From assembly GCA_963813195.1 (NCBI GenBank), contig CAWEYC010000010.1, positions 13,231 to 77,230 on the forward strand: a DNA stretch of 64,000 nucleotides, given 5' to 3'. The notes beneath the pieces were generated by a model. It saw only the letters and a list, made by a program, of their open reading frames with translations. It made no database searches and had not been told where the DNA came from. This DNA is from Roseiarcus sp963813195. GTDB lineage: Bacteria > Pseudomonadota > Alphaproteobacteria > Rhizobiales > Beijerinckiaceae. Below are positions 41,492 through 49,931 of the stretch, one piece after another. Positions within the stretch are counted from its first letter, which is position 1. Each line of letters opens with the position of its first letter. A program made the translations under genes and the position numbers.

Positions 41492-41879
41492 AGGCTCGGC
41501 GCTGCCGTTTCTCGCCGAGCCGTCAACCTTGCACACCCGATCGCGCCGACCGTCGAGTGCGATTTCGAGAGCGGCGACAATGGGCCTGGGTAGGTTCTCC
41601 AACTTCGTCGACGGCGTGCTCGGCGACAACGATTGATTGAGGGCTGTCGCGCTGGCGCTCCTGGGCGCGCATGTGGCCGCGCTGATCGCGGCGGGTGGTG
41701 CGCGCGATCCTCGCGCTCAATCTTGCTCTGGCCCTCGCAGTCGTCCTCGTGCCGACGTTAAGATCGACCGGCTGATCTGATCCCCGCGGCTCCGGCCGCC
41801 ATTTGGCCGAATTGGCAAATCGGCTTATGTCGGGGCCGTGACATGCGGCGCGGCGGCCGCGCGTGGGAGAATTGGCCTC
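41492..41879. other. Intergenic region, 388 bp, with possible remnant of a small membrane protein
   Basis: No intact gene is visible. Between about 41645 and 41765 two frames encode hydrophobic text (ALLGAHVAALIAAGG, then in another frame AILALNLALALAVVL), which could be one small membrane protein broken by a frameshift. There is no clear start or ribosome-binding site. The rest shows nothing recognisable. Confidence 0.3.
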
Positions 41880-43286
41880 ATGAAACTGCCGAGCGAGCTT
41901 GGCCCCATACACTTCGTCGGCATCGGCGGGATCGGCATGTCCGGCATCGCCGAGGTGCTGATCAATCTCGGCTACAAGGTCCAGGGTTCCGACGCGAGCG
42001 ACAGCGCCAACGTCAAGCGCCTGCGCGACAAGGGCGCCAACGTATTCGTCGGCCACGACGCGGAGCACCTCGGCGAGGCGGCCGTCGTCGTCGTCTCGAC
42101 CGCGATCAAGCGCGACAATCCCGAACTCACGGCGGCGCGGTCGCGGCGCATCCCGGTGGTCCGCCGCGCCGAAATGCTGGCCGAACTGATGCGCCTGAAA
42201 CAGTGCGTCGCCATCGCCGGCACGCACGGCAAGACGACGACGACCTCGCTGGTGGCGACGCTGCTCGACGCAGCGGGCCTCGATCCCACGGTCATCAATG
42301 GCGGCATCATCAATGCCTACGGCACGAACGCGCGGCGCGGCGCCGGCGAGTGGATGGTGGTCGAGGCCGACGAAAGCGACGGCACGTTCCTCAAATTGCC
42401 CGCCGACGTCGCGATCGTCACCAACATCGATCCCGAGCATCTGGATCACTTCAAGACCTTCGAGGCGATCAAGGACGCGTTCCTCACCTTTGTCGAAAAT
42501 CTGCCGTTCTACGGCTTTGCGGTGATGTGCCTCGATCATCCGACCGTGCAGGAACTGGTCGGGCGGATCGAAGATCGCCGCGTCATCACCTACGGCGAAA
42601 ATCCGCAAGCCGACGTCCGTCTGCTCGACGTCGAACTCTCGGGCGGCGTTACGCGCTTCAACGTCCTGGTCCGCGACCGCAAAAGCGGGCAGGCGACCTA
42701 CATCGACGAACTCGCTCTACCGATGCCCGGTCGCCACAACGCGCTCAACGCCACCGCGGCGATCGCCGTGGCGCACGAGCTGAAGGCGCCGATCGCGACG
42801 ATTCGCAAGGCGATCGCCTCGTTCGGCGGCGTCAAGCGCCGCTTCACCCGCATCGGCGATTGGAATGGCGCCGCGATCTTCGACGACTACGGCCACCATC
42901 CCGTCGAGATCGCCGCGGTGCTGGGCGCCGCGCGCGCGGCGAGCAAGGGCCAAGTGATCGCCATCGTGCAGCCGCATCGGTACACACGCCTGCAATCCTT
43001 GTTCGATTCCTTCGCTCTCTGCTTCAACGACGCCGACACGGTGATCGTCGCCGATGTCTATCCCGCAGGGGAGGCGCCGATCGAGGGCGTCGACAAGGAG
43101 GCGCTCGCCGCGGCGATCAACGCCCATGGCCACCGCCACGCCGTCGCGCTGCCCGCGCCCGACAAGCTCGCTCCGATGGTCCATGAGATCGCCAAGCCCG
43201 GCGACTACGTCGTCTTGCTCGGCGCCGGCAACATCACGCAATGGGCCTATACGCTGCCGGGAGAATTGGCGGCGCTGGATGGGTGA
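41880..43286 (+). CDS. murC: UDP-N-acetylmuramate--L-alanine ligase
   Basis: MurC adds L-Ala to UDP-MurNAc, the first peptide step of peptidoglycan precursor synthesis. From the ATG at 41880 it has 468 residues. The nucleotide-sugar-binding loop HFVGIGGIGMSGIAEVL is at 11-27, the ATP loop is AGTHGKTTTT near 110, and EADESDGTF, PEHLDHF and DDYGHHPVEI follow. An in-frame start 14 codons upstream is less consistent with the family. It is the first dcw gene in the window; murG and ftsW do not lie immediately upstream. Confidence 0.97.
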   Translation: MKLPSELGPIHFVGIGGIGMSGIAEVLINLGYKVQGSDASDSANVKRLRDKGANVFVGHDAEHLGEAAVVVVSTAIKRDNPELTAARSRRIPVVRRAEMLAELMRLKQCVAIAGTHGKTTTTSLVATLLDAAGLDPTVINGGIINAYGTNARRGAGEWMVVEADESDGTFLKLPADVAIVTNIDPEHLDHFKTFEAIKDAFLTFVENLPFYGFAVMCLDHPTVQELVGRIEDRRVITYGENPQADVRLLDVELSGGVTRFNVLVRDRKSGQATYIDELALPMPGRHNALNATAAIAVAHELKAPIATIRKAIASFGGVKRRFTRIGDWNGAAIFDDYGHHPVEIAAVLGAARAASKGQVIAIVQPHRYTRLQSLFDSFALCFNDADTVIVADVYPAGEAPIEGVDKEALAAAINAHGHRHAVALPAPDKLAPMVHEIAKPGDYVVLLGAGNITQWAYTLPGELAALDG

Positions 43287-43314
43287 GCCGTCTCATGCCC
43301 GCGCGGCGCGCACC

Positions 43315-43337
43315 CCTTCCCCCACTAGCGGGGAAGG
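43315..43337 (+). repeat. Hairpin in the murC-murB spacer
   Basis: CCTTCCCC (43315-43322) and GGGGAAGG (43330-43337) form a perfect 8-bp stem with a 7-nt loop. The 3' arm overlaps GGAAGGAGGG, the purine-rich sequence upstream of murB, so folding could mask ribosome entry. The sequence also resembles a dispersed palindrome common in alphaproteobacteria. Confidence 0.55.
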
Positions 43338-43373
43338 AGGGCGCACGGTTTGCTCGATCGGCGGCGACTGGTC

Positions 43374-44297
43374 ATGACAGCGCTTAATCTCGTTGCCGAT
43401 CTTGCGTCCCTCCTCCCCGATCTTCGCGGTCGCATGACCGCCGATGCGCCGCTCGCGCCATTCACCTGGTTTCGCGTCGGCGGGCCGGCCGAGGTTCTCT
43501 ATTCGCCGGCCGACGAGGCCGACCTCGCCTATTTCCTGAAGAACCTGCCGCGCGAGCTTCCCGTCACGGTCATCGGCGTCGGCTCCAATCTCATCGTGCG
43601 CGATGGCGGAATTCGCGGCGTCGTGATCCGGCTGGGCGGCAAGGCGTTCGGCGCGATCGAGACGACGCCCGGTTTCCAGGTGATCGCCGGCGCGGCGGCG
43701 CTGGACGCGCAAGTCGCGCGCGCCGCAGCCGAAGCGGGGATCGACGGGCTCGCCTTTTTGCGCGGCGTGCCCGGCTCGATCGGCGGTGCGCTACGTATGA
43801 ACGCGGGCGCGCACGGCGGGGAGACGCGCGACTGCCTGGTCGAGGCGCACGGGATCGACCGCGCCGGCGCCGTTCGCGTCTTCACCCATGCGCAGATGGG
43901 CTTCAGCTATCGCCACAGTGAGGCGCCTGAGGACGTGATCTTCACGCGCGCAGTGTTTCAGGGACGCGGCGGCGAGCCGGACGCGATCAGGGCCGAGATG
44001 GAACGCATCACCGCTGCGCGGGAGGCCTCGCAGCCGATCCGCGAAAAAACCGGCGGCTCGACGTTCAAGAATCCGCCTGGTCATAAAGCCTGGCAACTCA
44101 TCGACGCCGCCGGCTGCCGGGGGCTAGCCGTCGGGGACGCCCAGGTTTCGACGATGCATTGCAACTTCCTGATCAACCGCGGCGCCGCTGTAGCCGTCGA
44201 TATCGAGGCCCTCGGCGAGGAGGTGCGGCGACGGGTGAAGGAGGCGAGCGGGGTGGAGTTGGAGTGGGAGATCAAGCGGGTGGGGGTGGCGGGGTAG
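43374..44297 (+). CDS. murB: UDP-N-acetylmuramate dehydrogenase
   Basis: This FAD enzyme reduces UDP-GlcNAc-enolpyruvate to UDP-MurNAc. It has 307 residues from the ATG at 43374; a TTG at 43350 with a better-spaced GGAGGG is an alternative start. FAD-binding text is FTWFRVGGPAEVLY, VIGVGSNLIVRDGGI, and RGVPGSIGGALRMNAGAHGG. The catalytic serine is in KTGGSTFKNP near 230, and the C-terminal Glu lies in ELEWEIK. It follows murC after 87 nt. The next dcw gene, ddl, is 2.4 kb away across two minus-strand genes. Confidence 0.96.
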   Translation: MTALNLVADLASLLPDLRGRMTADAPLAPFTWFRVGGPAEVLYSPADEADLAYFLKNLPRELPVTVIGVGSNLIVRDGGIRGVVIRLGGKAFGAIETTPGFQVIAGAAALDAQVARAAAEAGIDGLAFLRGVPGSIGGALRMNAGAHGGETRDCLVEAHGIDRAGAVRVFTHAQMGFSYRHSEAPEDVIFTRAVFQGRGGEPDAIRAEMERITAAREASQPIREKTGGSTFKNPPGHKAWQLIDAAGCRGLAVGDAQVSTMHCNFLINRGAAVAVDIEALGEEVRRRVKEASGVELEWEIKRVGVAG

Positions 44298-44382
44298 CAT
44301 ACAATGCGCGCGAAGCGGCGGCGTCGCCAATCGGCAGGCGGTCGACAACCGCCGCCGCGCGCGCCCTTATCCCCAGGCCGAC

Positions 44383-45369
44383 TTATTTTTCGAGCCGCCG
44401 GCCGAAGAAGGCCGCGATCTCTCCGAACACTTCAGCGGTCTCCGGCGCGGTGTCGTCGAAGAGATAGTGCGCGTGAGCCTGGCCCTCGTAGACGTTCAGG
44501 TCGGCTTCAACGCCCGCCTGGCGCAACTTACGATGCACCCGGACGGTATTGCTGAGAAGGAGGTCGCGCGTTCCGCTCGTCAGGATCGTCGGCGGAAACC
44601 CACGCAAGTCCGCGTAGATCGGTGACAAAAGCGGATCGGCGAGATCGTGGCCATTGGCGTAGAACTCCGCCGCCGCGTTGCAGAAACCGGTGTCGGAAAC
44701 CAGCACATTGTCCAACATCCCATTGGTATGGAATGTGTCGCCGGTCCCGGTCGTATCCGCCATTGGCGTACCCGGCGCAATGGCGGCGGGCAGCGGGGTC
44801 CCTACCGCTTTGGCTCTCAAGACCAAGGCGAGCGTCAACGCGCCGCCCGCCGAGGTGCCGAAGACGGCCATTTTCCTCGGATCGGTGGTCTCCAACGCGG
44901 CCTTCCAAACGGTCAAGGCGTCGTCGAGAGCAGCCGGGAAAAACGCTTCCGGCGGCATCCGATAATCGACCGAGATCACTTTGAACCGACCGAACCCGGC
45001 CATGAGAATCGCTTCGGACAGCCCGGCTTCGCCGGGACTCATGACGTAGCAGCCACCATGCAAATGGATGAGCAAACGATCTCTGTTTTCTGGAGCGATC
45101 TCTTCAGGAGTGACGACAAAGGCGCGGACGCCGTTTATCGTCGCCTTCTCAAACGTAACGCGCCGCCGCTCGCAAATTCCCGGCAGGCTCGCGATCGAGG
45201 CGGCCGCGGCGGCGTTGACGACCGATCTCCACTCCTCGTTCGTCTTCGGGCGAAGCCGCCACGTCGGGCGCGGCGGCGCCCCGATTATCCTCTGCATCTC
45301 TGGGCTTACGGTTGCAGGCACGGGCACGAAGCGAGCCGGGAGTTCCAAGCCGGTCGAGCGTGAATTCAT
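44383..45369 (-). CDS. Alpha/beta hydrolase, hormone-sensitive-lipase-like family
   Basis: This 328-residue esterase-type hydrolase shows the HSL-family HGG oxyanion motif in LLIHLHGGCYVMSPGE near 99-114, and the nucleophile elbow GTSAGG near 168-173 (Ser in place of the usual GDSAGG). The acid/base pair is probably in LTSGTRDLLLSNTV and GQAHAHYLF. It has no signal peptide. It lies 28 nt after the fatty acid desaturase gene on the same strand, so the two may be co-expressed. The ester or lactone substrate is unknown. Confidence 0.88.
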   Translation of the reverse strand: MNSRSTGLELPARFVPVPATVSPEMQRIIGAPPRPTWRLRPKTNEEWRSVVNAAAAASIASLPGICERRRVTFEKATINGVRAFVVTPEEIAPENRDRLLIHLHGGCYVMSPGEAGLSEAILMAGFGRFKVISVDYRMPPEAFFPAALDDALTVWKAALETTDPRKMAVFGTSAGGALTLALVLRAKAVGTPLPAAIAPGTPMADTTGTGDTFHTNGMLDNVLVSDTGFCNAAAEFYANGHDLADPLLSPIYADLRGFPPTILTSGTRDLLLSNTVRVHRKLRQAGVEADLNVYEGQAHAHYLFDDTAPETAEVFGEIAAFFGRRLEK

Positions 45370-45397
45370 GCGGATCTCCTACCGAGTTCGCTGACGC

Positions 45398-46459
45398 TCA
45401 CGCCGGCGCGCGGTTCGCCCGCAATCGCTTGCGCAGGACGCCAAATGAAATCAGCCGTCGCTCGTCCTCGTCCCACAGCGCGTAGTTCACACAGCGCAGG
45501 CTCTGCCACAACGTCACCCGGCTGATCTTGCCGAGCTCCGGATGGTCGCGCAGCACCTCGCGCAGACGGTAGAAGGGAATGCGACTGGAGAGATGATGGA
45601 CGTGATGCACGCCGATATTGGCGCTGAACCAGCGAAGCACGATCGGCAGGTCGTAATGCGACGAACCGTGCAACGCCGCCTCGGGCAAGTTCCAGTCCGC
45701 CTCGTGCGCCCAGTGCGTGGTCTCGAATTGATGCTGCACATAGAACAGCCAGACGCCGATCGTGGCGGCGAGCATGAAAATGGGGCCGTGGATCATCAGG
45801 AAAGCGCGCGGACCGATGAGCCACATCAGCAGCGCGACGACGGCGGCGATCGCCGCGTTGGTCGACATGGTGGAAAGCCAAGGCTTCCAGCCGGCGCCGC
45901 GCATGAGGCCGAGCGGGGCGCGATATTGCAGGAGGAAGATGTAGGCGGGCCCGAGGCCGAACATGACCAGTGGATGACGATAGAGGCGATAGCCGAGGCG
46001 TTTGCGCCAATTCAGGCTCAGATATTCCCGAACCGTCAGCGTTTCGATGTCGCCGAGGCCGCGGCGGTCGAGGTTGCCGGCCGTCGCGTGATGGGCGGCG
46101 TGGGTGCGCTTCCAGTAGTCGTAAGGCGTCAAAGTGACGACGCCGAACACGCGTCCGACCCAATCGTTGAGCGCCCGGTGGCGAAAGAACGACCCGTGAC
46201 CGCAATCGTGCTGGATGAGAAAGAGCCGCACCAGGAATCCCGCCGCCGGCAACGCCAAGAGGAGACTCAGCCAGTAACTGACGTGCATCAGCGCCCACAT
46301 TGCCGCCCATAAGCCGGCTAGGGGTCCGAAAGTGACGATGATCTCGGTCAGGCTCCACACGAGTTTCGGATCACGGTAGCGCGCTAGAAATCCGGGCAGG
46401 CGCTGGGGTTCCGGCAAGGCGGGCGGCGGAGGGGAGGAGGGAAGCGTGCTGTGGGTCAT
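45398..46459 (-). CDS. Membrane fatty acid desaturase
   Basis: This 353-residue di-iron membrane desaturase has all three histidine boxes: HDCGHGSFF near 89-97, HAAHH near 121-125, and HHVHH near 287-291. Hydrophobic segments lie at about 37-77 and 190-245. The family inserts a double bond into acyl lipids using O2, giving membrane fluidity control. It is encoded opposite to the dcw genes, inserted between murB and ddl, with the alpha/beta hydrolase gene downstream. The start is at 46459. Confidence 0.93.
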   Translation of the reverse strand: MTHSTLPSSPPPPALPEPQRLPGFLARYRDPKLVWSLTEIIVTFGPLAGLWAAMWALMHVSYWLSLLLALPAAGFLVRLFLIQHDCGHGSFFRHRALNDWVGRVFGVVTLTPYDYWKRTHAAHHATAGNLDRRGLGDIETLTVREYLSLNWRKRLGYRLYRHPLVMFGLGPAYIFLLQYRAPLGLMRGAGWKPWLSTMSTNAAIAAVVALLMWLIGPRAFLMIHGPIFMLAATIGVWLFYVQHQFETTHWAHEADWNLPEAALHGSSHYDLPIVLRWFSANIGVHHVHHLSSRIPFYRLREVLRDHPELGKISRVTLWQSLRCVNYALWDEDERRLISFGVLRKRLRANRAPA

Positions 46460-46600
46460 TGGCGCCCCCTCTTATCCCGAGCTTTACGGCATTTGGGTGA
46501 CGCAGTCCTTTGCCATGAAACGTCCGCGGCCGATAGCGCCACGGTGGCGCGGAGCATCGAAATCGGCGCGCGGTTCAAATTTCTCTTCCCGCGCCTGAGG

Positions 46601-46641
46601 TTAAGGCCCCATTAACGCCCTAGCCTTAATTCTAACTTAAC
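46601..46641. promoter_or_regulatory. Two perfect CtrA boxes upstream of ddl-ftsQAZ
   Basis: TTAA-N7-TTAAC occurs twice, at 46601-46616 and 46626-46641, both matching the CtrA consensus in every base, with centres 25 bp apart. They lie 34-74 bp upstream of the ddl ATG. An AGGTTAAG/CTTAACCT inverted repeat links them. In Caulobacter and rhizobia CtrA controls ftsQA and ftsZ expression, so cell-cycle control of this operon is strongly suggested. Confidence 0.78.
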
Positions 46642-46674
46642 CTGCGTCCGTCTCGCGCAGGCCTTGGAGGGGCG

Positions 46675-47595
46675 ATGAAACACGTTGCGGTGCTGATGGG
46701 CGGCTGGTCTGCCGAACGCCCGGTATCGCTCAATTCCGGACGCGGCTGCGCCGACGCGCTCGAGGCCAAGGGCTATCGCGTGACGCGCGTCGACGTCGAC
46801 CGCGACATCTCCGCCACGCTCGCCAAGTTGAAGCCCGACGTCGCCTTCAATGCGCTGCACGGGCTTGTCGGCGAGGACGGCACGATTCAGGGCGTGCTCG
46901 AAATCCTGCGCATCCCCTACACGCATTCCGGCGTGTTGGCGTCGGCTCTGGCGATGCAGAAGGACCTCGCGAAGGTCGTGCTGCAGGCGGCCGGCGTTCC
47001 GGTCGCCCATGGCCTCACGGTCGATCGGCATGAGGCGGCGCGCCGCCACGTGCTCGAGCCTCCTTATGTGCTGAAGCCGGTCAACGAGGGCTCGTCCTTC
47101 GGCGTCGTGATCGTCAAGCAGAATCGCGCCCATCCGCCCCAGGAGGTCGGCCGCGAGGATTGGCCTTATGGCGACCGCCTGCTCGCCGAACGCTTCATCG
47201 ACGGCAAGGAACTGACCTGTGCGGTCATGGGTGAGCGCGTGCTCGACATCATCGAAGTCCAGCCGGTCTCGGAAGCCTTCTATGGTTATGACGCAAAATA
47301 CGCCAAGGGCGGCTCCGTTCATGTTCTTCCCGCGAAAATTAAACCGAAAATTTACCATGAAGTCCAAGAGTTGACTTTGCGCGCCCATCGCGCGCTGGGC
47401 TGTCGCGGCGTCAGCCGGGCGGATTTTCGGTGGGACGAGTTGAAGGGGGAATCCGGGGAACTGGTTTGCTTGGAGGTGAACACGCAACCGGGAATGACGG
47501 AGACCTCGTTGGTGCCGGAGATGGCGGCTTACGCCGGCCTTTCCTTTGGCGAGTTGGTGGAATGGATGGTGGAGGACGCTTCGTGCGATCGCTGA
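46675..47595 (+). CDS. ddl: D-alanine--D-alanine ligase
   Basis: This ATP-grasp ligase has 306 residues and makes D-Ala-D-Ala for peptidoglycan. The N-terminal VAVLMGGWSAERPVSLNSG, the FNALHGLVGEDGTIQG segment, VLKPVNEGSSFGV, and the C-terminal metal-binding CLEVNTQPGMTETSLVPE are intact. The ATG at 46675 follows GGAGGGG. Its end overlaps the ftsQ start by 13 nt. Two CtrA boxes lie upstream. Confidence 0.96.
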   Translation: MKHVAVLMGGWSAERPVSLNSGRGCADALEAKGYRVTRVDVDRDISATLAKLKPDVAFNALHGLVGEDGTIQGVLEILRIPYTHSGVLASALAMQKDLAKVVLQAAGVPVAHGLTVDRHEAARRHVLEPPYVLKPVNEGSSFGVVIVKQNRAHPPQEVGREDWPYGDRLLAERFIDGKELTCAVMGERVLDIIEVQPVSEAFYGYDAKYAKGGSVHVLPAKIKPKIYHEVQELTLRAHRALGCRGVSRADFRWDELKGESGELVCLEVNTQPGMTETSLVPEMAAYAGLSFGELVEWMVEDASCDR

Positions 47596-48527
47596 GCGAA
47601 ACGTTCGGGTTACGACCCGCGCCGCAGCCGGCGTTTGCGCTCGCGCGCGCACCCGATGCTCCGGTGCGCGTCCTCTTGCGGGGGGAGCGGACCGCGCGCG
47701 GTTTGAAGCGTTGGGCTCCGCGCTTCGATCGGCCGGCGCCGCGCGGCTTGGGCTTGGCTCTGACGGTCAGCGTGCTTCTGGGAGCGACGGCCCTGGGGGT
47801 GACGCGCGGCGGGCAATATCAGGCGTTCGTCGTTCAAGAGGGCGGAATCGGCGACGTCGTCGCTCGCGCCCTTGGATTTGGCATCAGAGTGGTGACGATC
47901 TCGGGGGAGGCGCAACTCTCCGAAACGGAGATCCTTGCCCTCGCCGGCATCAGTCCGAAAAATTCGCTGCCGTTCTTCGACGCCGCGCAGGCGCGCAAGA
48001 ACCTCGAGGCGCTGCCACTGATCAAGCAGGCGAGCGTGCGAAAGCTCTATCCTGATCGCATTGTCATCGAGATCGTCGAGCGTACGCCGGTGGCCCTTTG
48101 GCAAAAGGACGGCGACGTCAAGACGATCGCCGCGGATGGAGCGGTCATCGACGAAATGCGAGATCAGCGCTTCGCGGCGCTCCCTTTCGTCGTCGGAGAC
48201 GGCGCAAACGAACGGCTGGCGGAATTCACGGCGCTGCTCGACGCTTCGGCGGAGTTGCGGCCGAAGATCGTCGCCGGCGTCCTGATCGGCGAGCGGCGTT
48301 GGAATCTCAAAATGAAATCGGGGATCGAGGTCAAACTGCCCGAGCGTGATCCCCTCTCGGCGATGGCGACGCTCGTCTCCCTCCAGCGCCAGTCGCGGAT
48401 CCTCGATCGCGACATCCTTTCGCTGGACCTGCGCGTCGACGGCAAGGCTTTTGCCCGGCTCTCCGAGGATGCGGCGGCGGCCCGCATCAACGCGGCGGCG
48501 CACGCGAAGAAGGCCGCCCCGTTATGA
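47583..48527 (+). CDS. ftsQ: Cell division protein FtsQ
   Basis: This bitopic membrane protein of 314 residues is part of the divisome FtsQLB complex. The GTG at 47583 has GGAGGA six bases upstream and overlaps ddl by 13 nt; the upstream in-frame starts are less likely. A basic cytoplasmic tail precedes a transmembrane helix (LGLALTVSVLLGATALGV, about 56-73). A POTRA domain begins near 97 (VVTISGEAQLSETEILALAG) and the FtsQ domain follows (LYPDRIVIEIVERTPVALWQ). Its stop overlaps ftsA as ATGA. Confidence 0.94.
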   Translation: MRSLSETFGLRPAPQPAFALARAPDAPVRVLLRGERTARGLKRWAPRFDRPAPRGLGLALTVSVLLGATALGVTRGGQYQAFVVQEGGIGDVVARALGFGIRVVTISGEAQLSETEILALAGISPKNSLPFFDAAQARKNLEALPLIKQASVRKLYPDRIVIEIVERTPVALWQKDGDVKTIAADGAVIDEMRDQRFAALPFVVGDGANERLAEFTALLDASAELRPKIVAGVLIGERRWNLKMKSGIEVKLPERDPLSAMATLVSLQRQSRILDRDILSLDLRVDGKAFARLSEDAAAARINAAAHAKKAAPL

Positions 48528-49840
48528 CCTTCAAACCCCTGACGCCGCGGATGCGGCAAATTCCATCGCGTAAGAGCGCCGTGCTTTCAGTGCTCGACGT
48601 CGGCGCTTCGAAGGTAGTGAGCCTGATTGCGCGGCTGACGCCGATGGAGCGCTCCGACGCGCTGCGCGAGCGCACGCACCGCTGCAAGGTCCTGGGCATC
48701 GGTCACCAGCGCTCGCGCGGCGTCAAGGCCGGCGCCGTCGTCGATCTGGACGCCGCGGAAAGCGCGATTCGCCTCGCCGTCGACGCCGCCGAACGGATGG
48801 CGGGCGTCGAGGTCGACAGCGTCGTCGTCAACATGTCCGGCGGACGTCTATCCTCGCGACTTTACGACGCCAAGGTGGCGTTGCGCGGCAAAGCGGTGGG
48901 CGAGCACGATATCCATCGGGTCCTCGAAGCGGCCTCCGCGGCGGGCGCGCGCGCCGGCCGCTCGGTTCTTCACGCTGTGCCGACGGGATTCTGGCTCGAT
49001 GCCACGCGAGGCGTTCGCGATCCGAAGGGCATGATCGGCGACGAACTCGGCGCCGAAATGCACGTCGCATCGTGCGATGCCGCCGCGGCGCGCAATCTCA
49101 TGCTCGCGGTCGAACGTTGCCATCTGCGCGTCGCCGCGATGGTCGCCACCCCCTACGCGGCAGGGCTCTCGACCCTGGTCGACGACGAAGTCGAGATGGG
49201 CGCGGCGCTGATCGACTTCGGCGGCGGCTCGACGACGGTCGGCGTTTTCGTCGGCGGGCGGCTCGTTCACGTCGACTCCGTCGCCGTCGGCGGCAATCAC
49301 GTCACGATGGACGTCGCGCGCGGCCTGTCGGTAAGTCTCGCCGACGCCGAGCGCCTGAAGACGCTTTATGGAGCTTGCATCGCTTCGCCATCCGACGATC
49401 GCGACTCGATCGCGATCCACCGAGTCGGCGACGACATGGATCATTCGAGCCACCTGCCGAAATCCGAACTCGTGCGGATCATCCGGCCGCGCGTCGAGGA
49501 AATTCTCGAGCTGGTGCGCGATCGGCTTAAAGCCGCGGGGCACACCGGCCATGCCGGGCGCCGGCTGGTGCTTACCGGAGGCGCCTGCCAGTTGACCGGA
49601 TTGCCGGAACTCGCCCGCACGATCGTTTCCAGCCAGGCCCGGATCGGCCGGCCCCTCGGCGTCGAAGGGCTGCCCGAATCGGCCAAGAGCCCGGCGTTCG
49701 CGGCCGCGGTCGGCCTCATGGTCTATCCGCAGGTGGCGGGGATCGAGCATTTCGAGCCGCGCCGATCGAATCATTCGCCCGATATCGCCGACGACGGCTA
49801 CGTCGCTCGCGTCGGGCGCTGGTTGAAAGAGAGTTTTTGA
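48524..49840 (+). CDS. ftsA: Cell division protein FtsA
   Basis: This actin-like ATPase tethers FtsZ to the membrane. It has 438 residues. The ATP-binding pieces are VLDVGASKVVSLIARL near 22-37, ALIDFGGGSTTVGVFV near 227-242, and LTGGACQLTGLPELA near 351-365. The C-terminal amphipathic membrane helix is at the very end (VARVGRWLKESF). The ATG at 48524 overlaps the ftsQ stop by 4 nt. The gap to ftsZ is 91 nt. Confidence 0.96.
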   Translation: MTFKPLTPRMRQIPSRKSAVLSVLDVGASKVVSLIARLTPMERSDALRERTHRCKVLGIGHQRSRGVKAGAVVDLDAAESAIRLAVDAAERMAGVEVDSVVVNMSGGRLSSRLYDAKVALRGKAVGEHDIHRVLEAASAAGARAGRSVLHAVPTGFWLDATRGVRDPKGMIGDELGAEMHVASCDAAAARNLMLAVERCHLRVAAMVATPYAAGLSTLVDDEVEMGAALIDFGGGSTTVGVFVGGRLVHVDSVAVGGNHVTMDVARGLSVSLADAERLKTLYGACIASPSDDRDSIAIHRVGDDMDHSSHLPKSELVRIIRPRVEEILELVRDRLKAAGHTGHAGRRLVLTGGACQLTGLPELARTIVSSQARIGRPLGVEGLPESAKSPAFAAAVGLMVYPQVAGIEHFEPRRSNHSPDIADDGYVARVGRWLKESF

Positions 49841-49931
49841 CACGAGGCGGCGACGCGCGCCGTACCCTCGATCGTAGAGAATTCACGTGTTTGAACCGAC
49901 GCCGGCGGGCGTCTAAGGAACGAGGCCAGCT

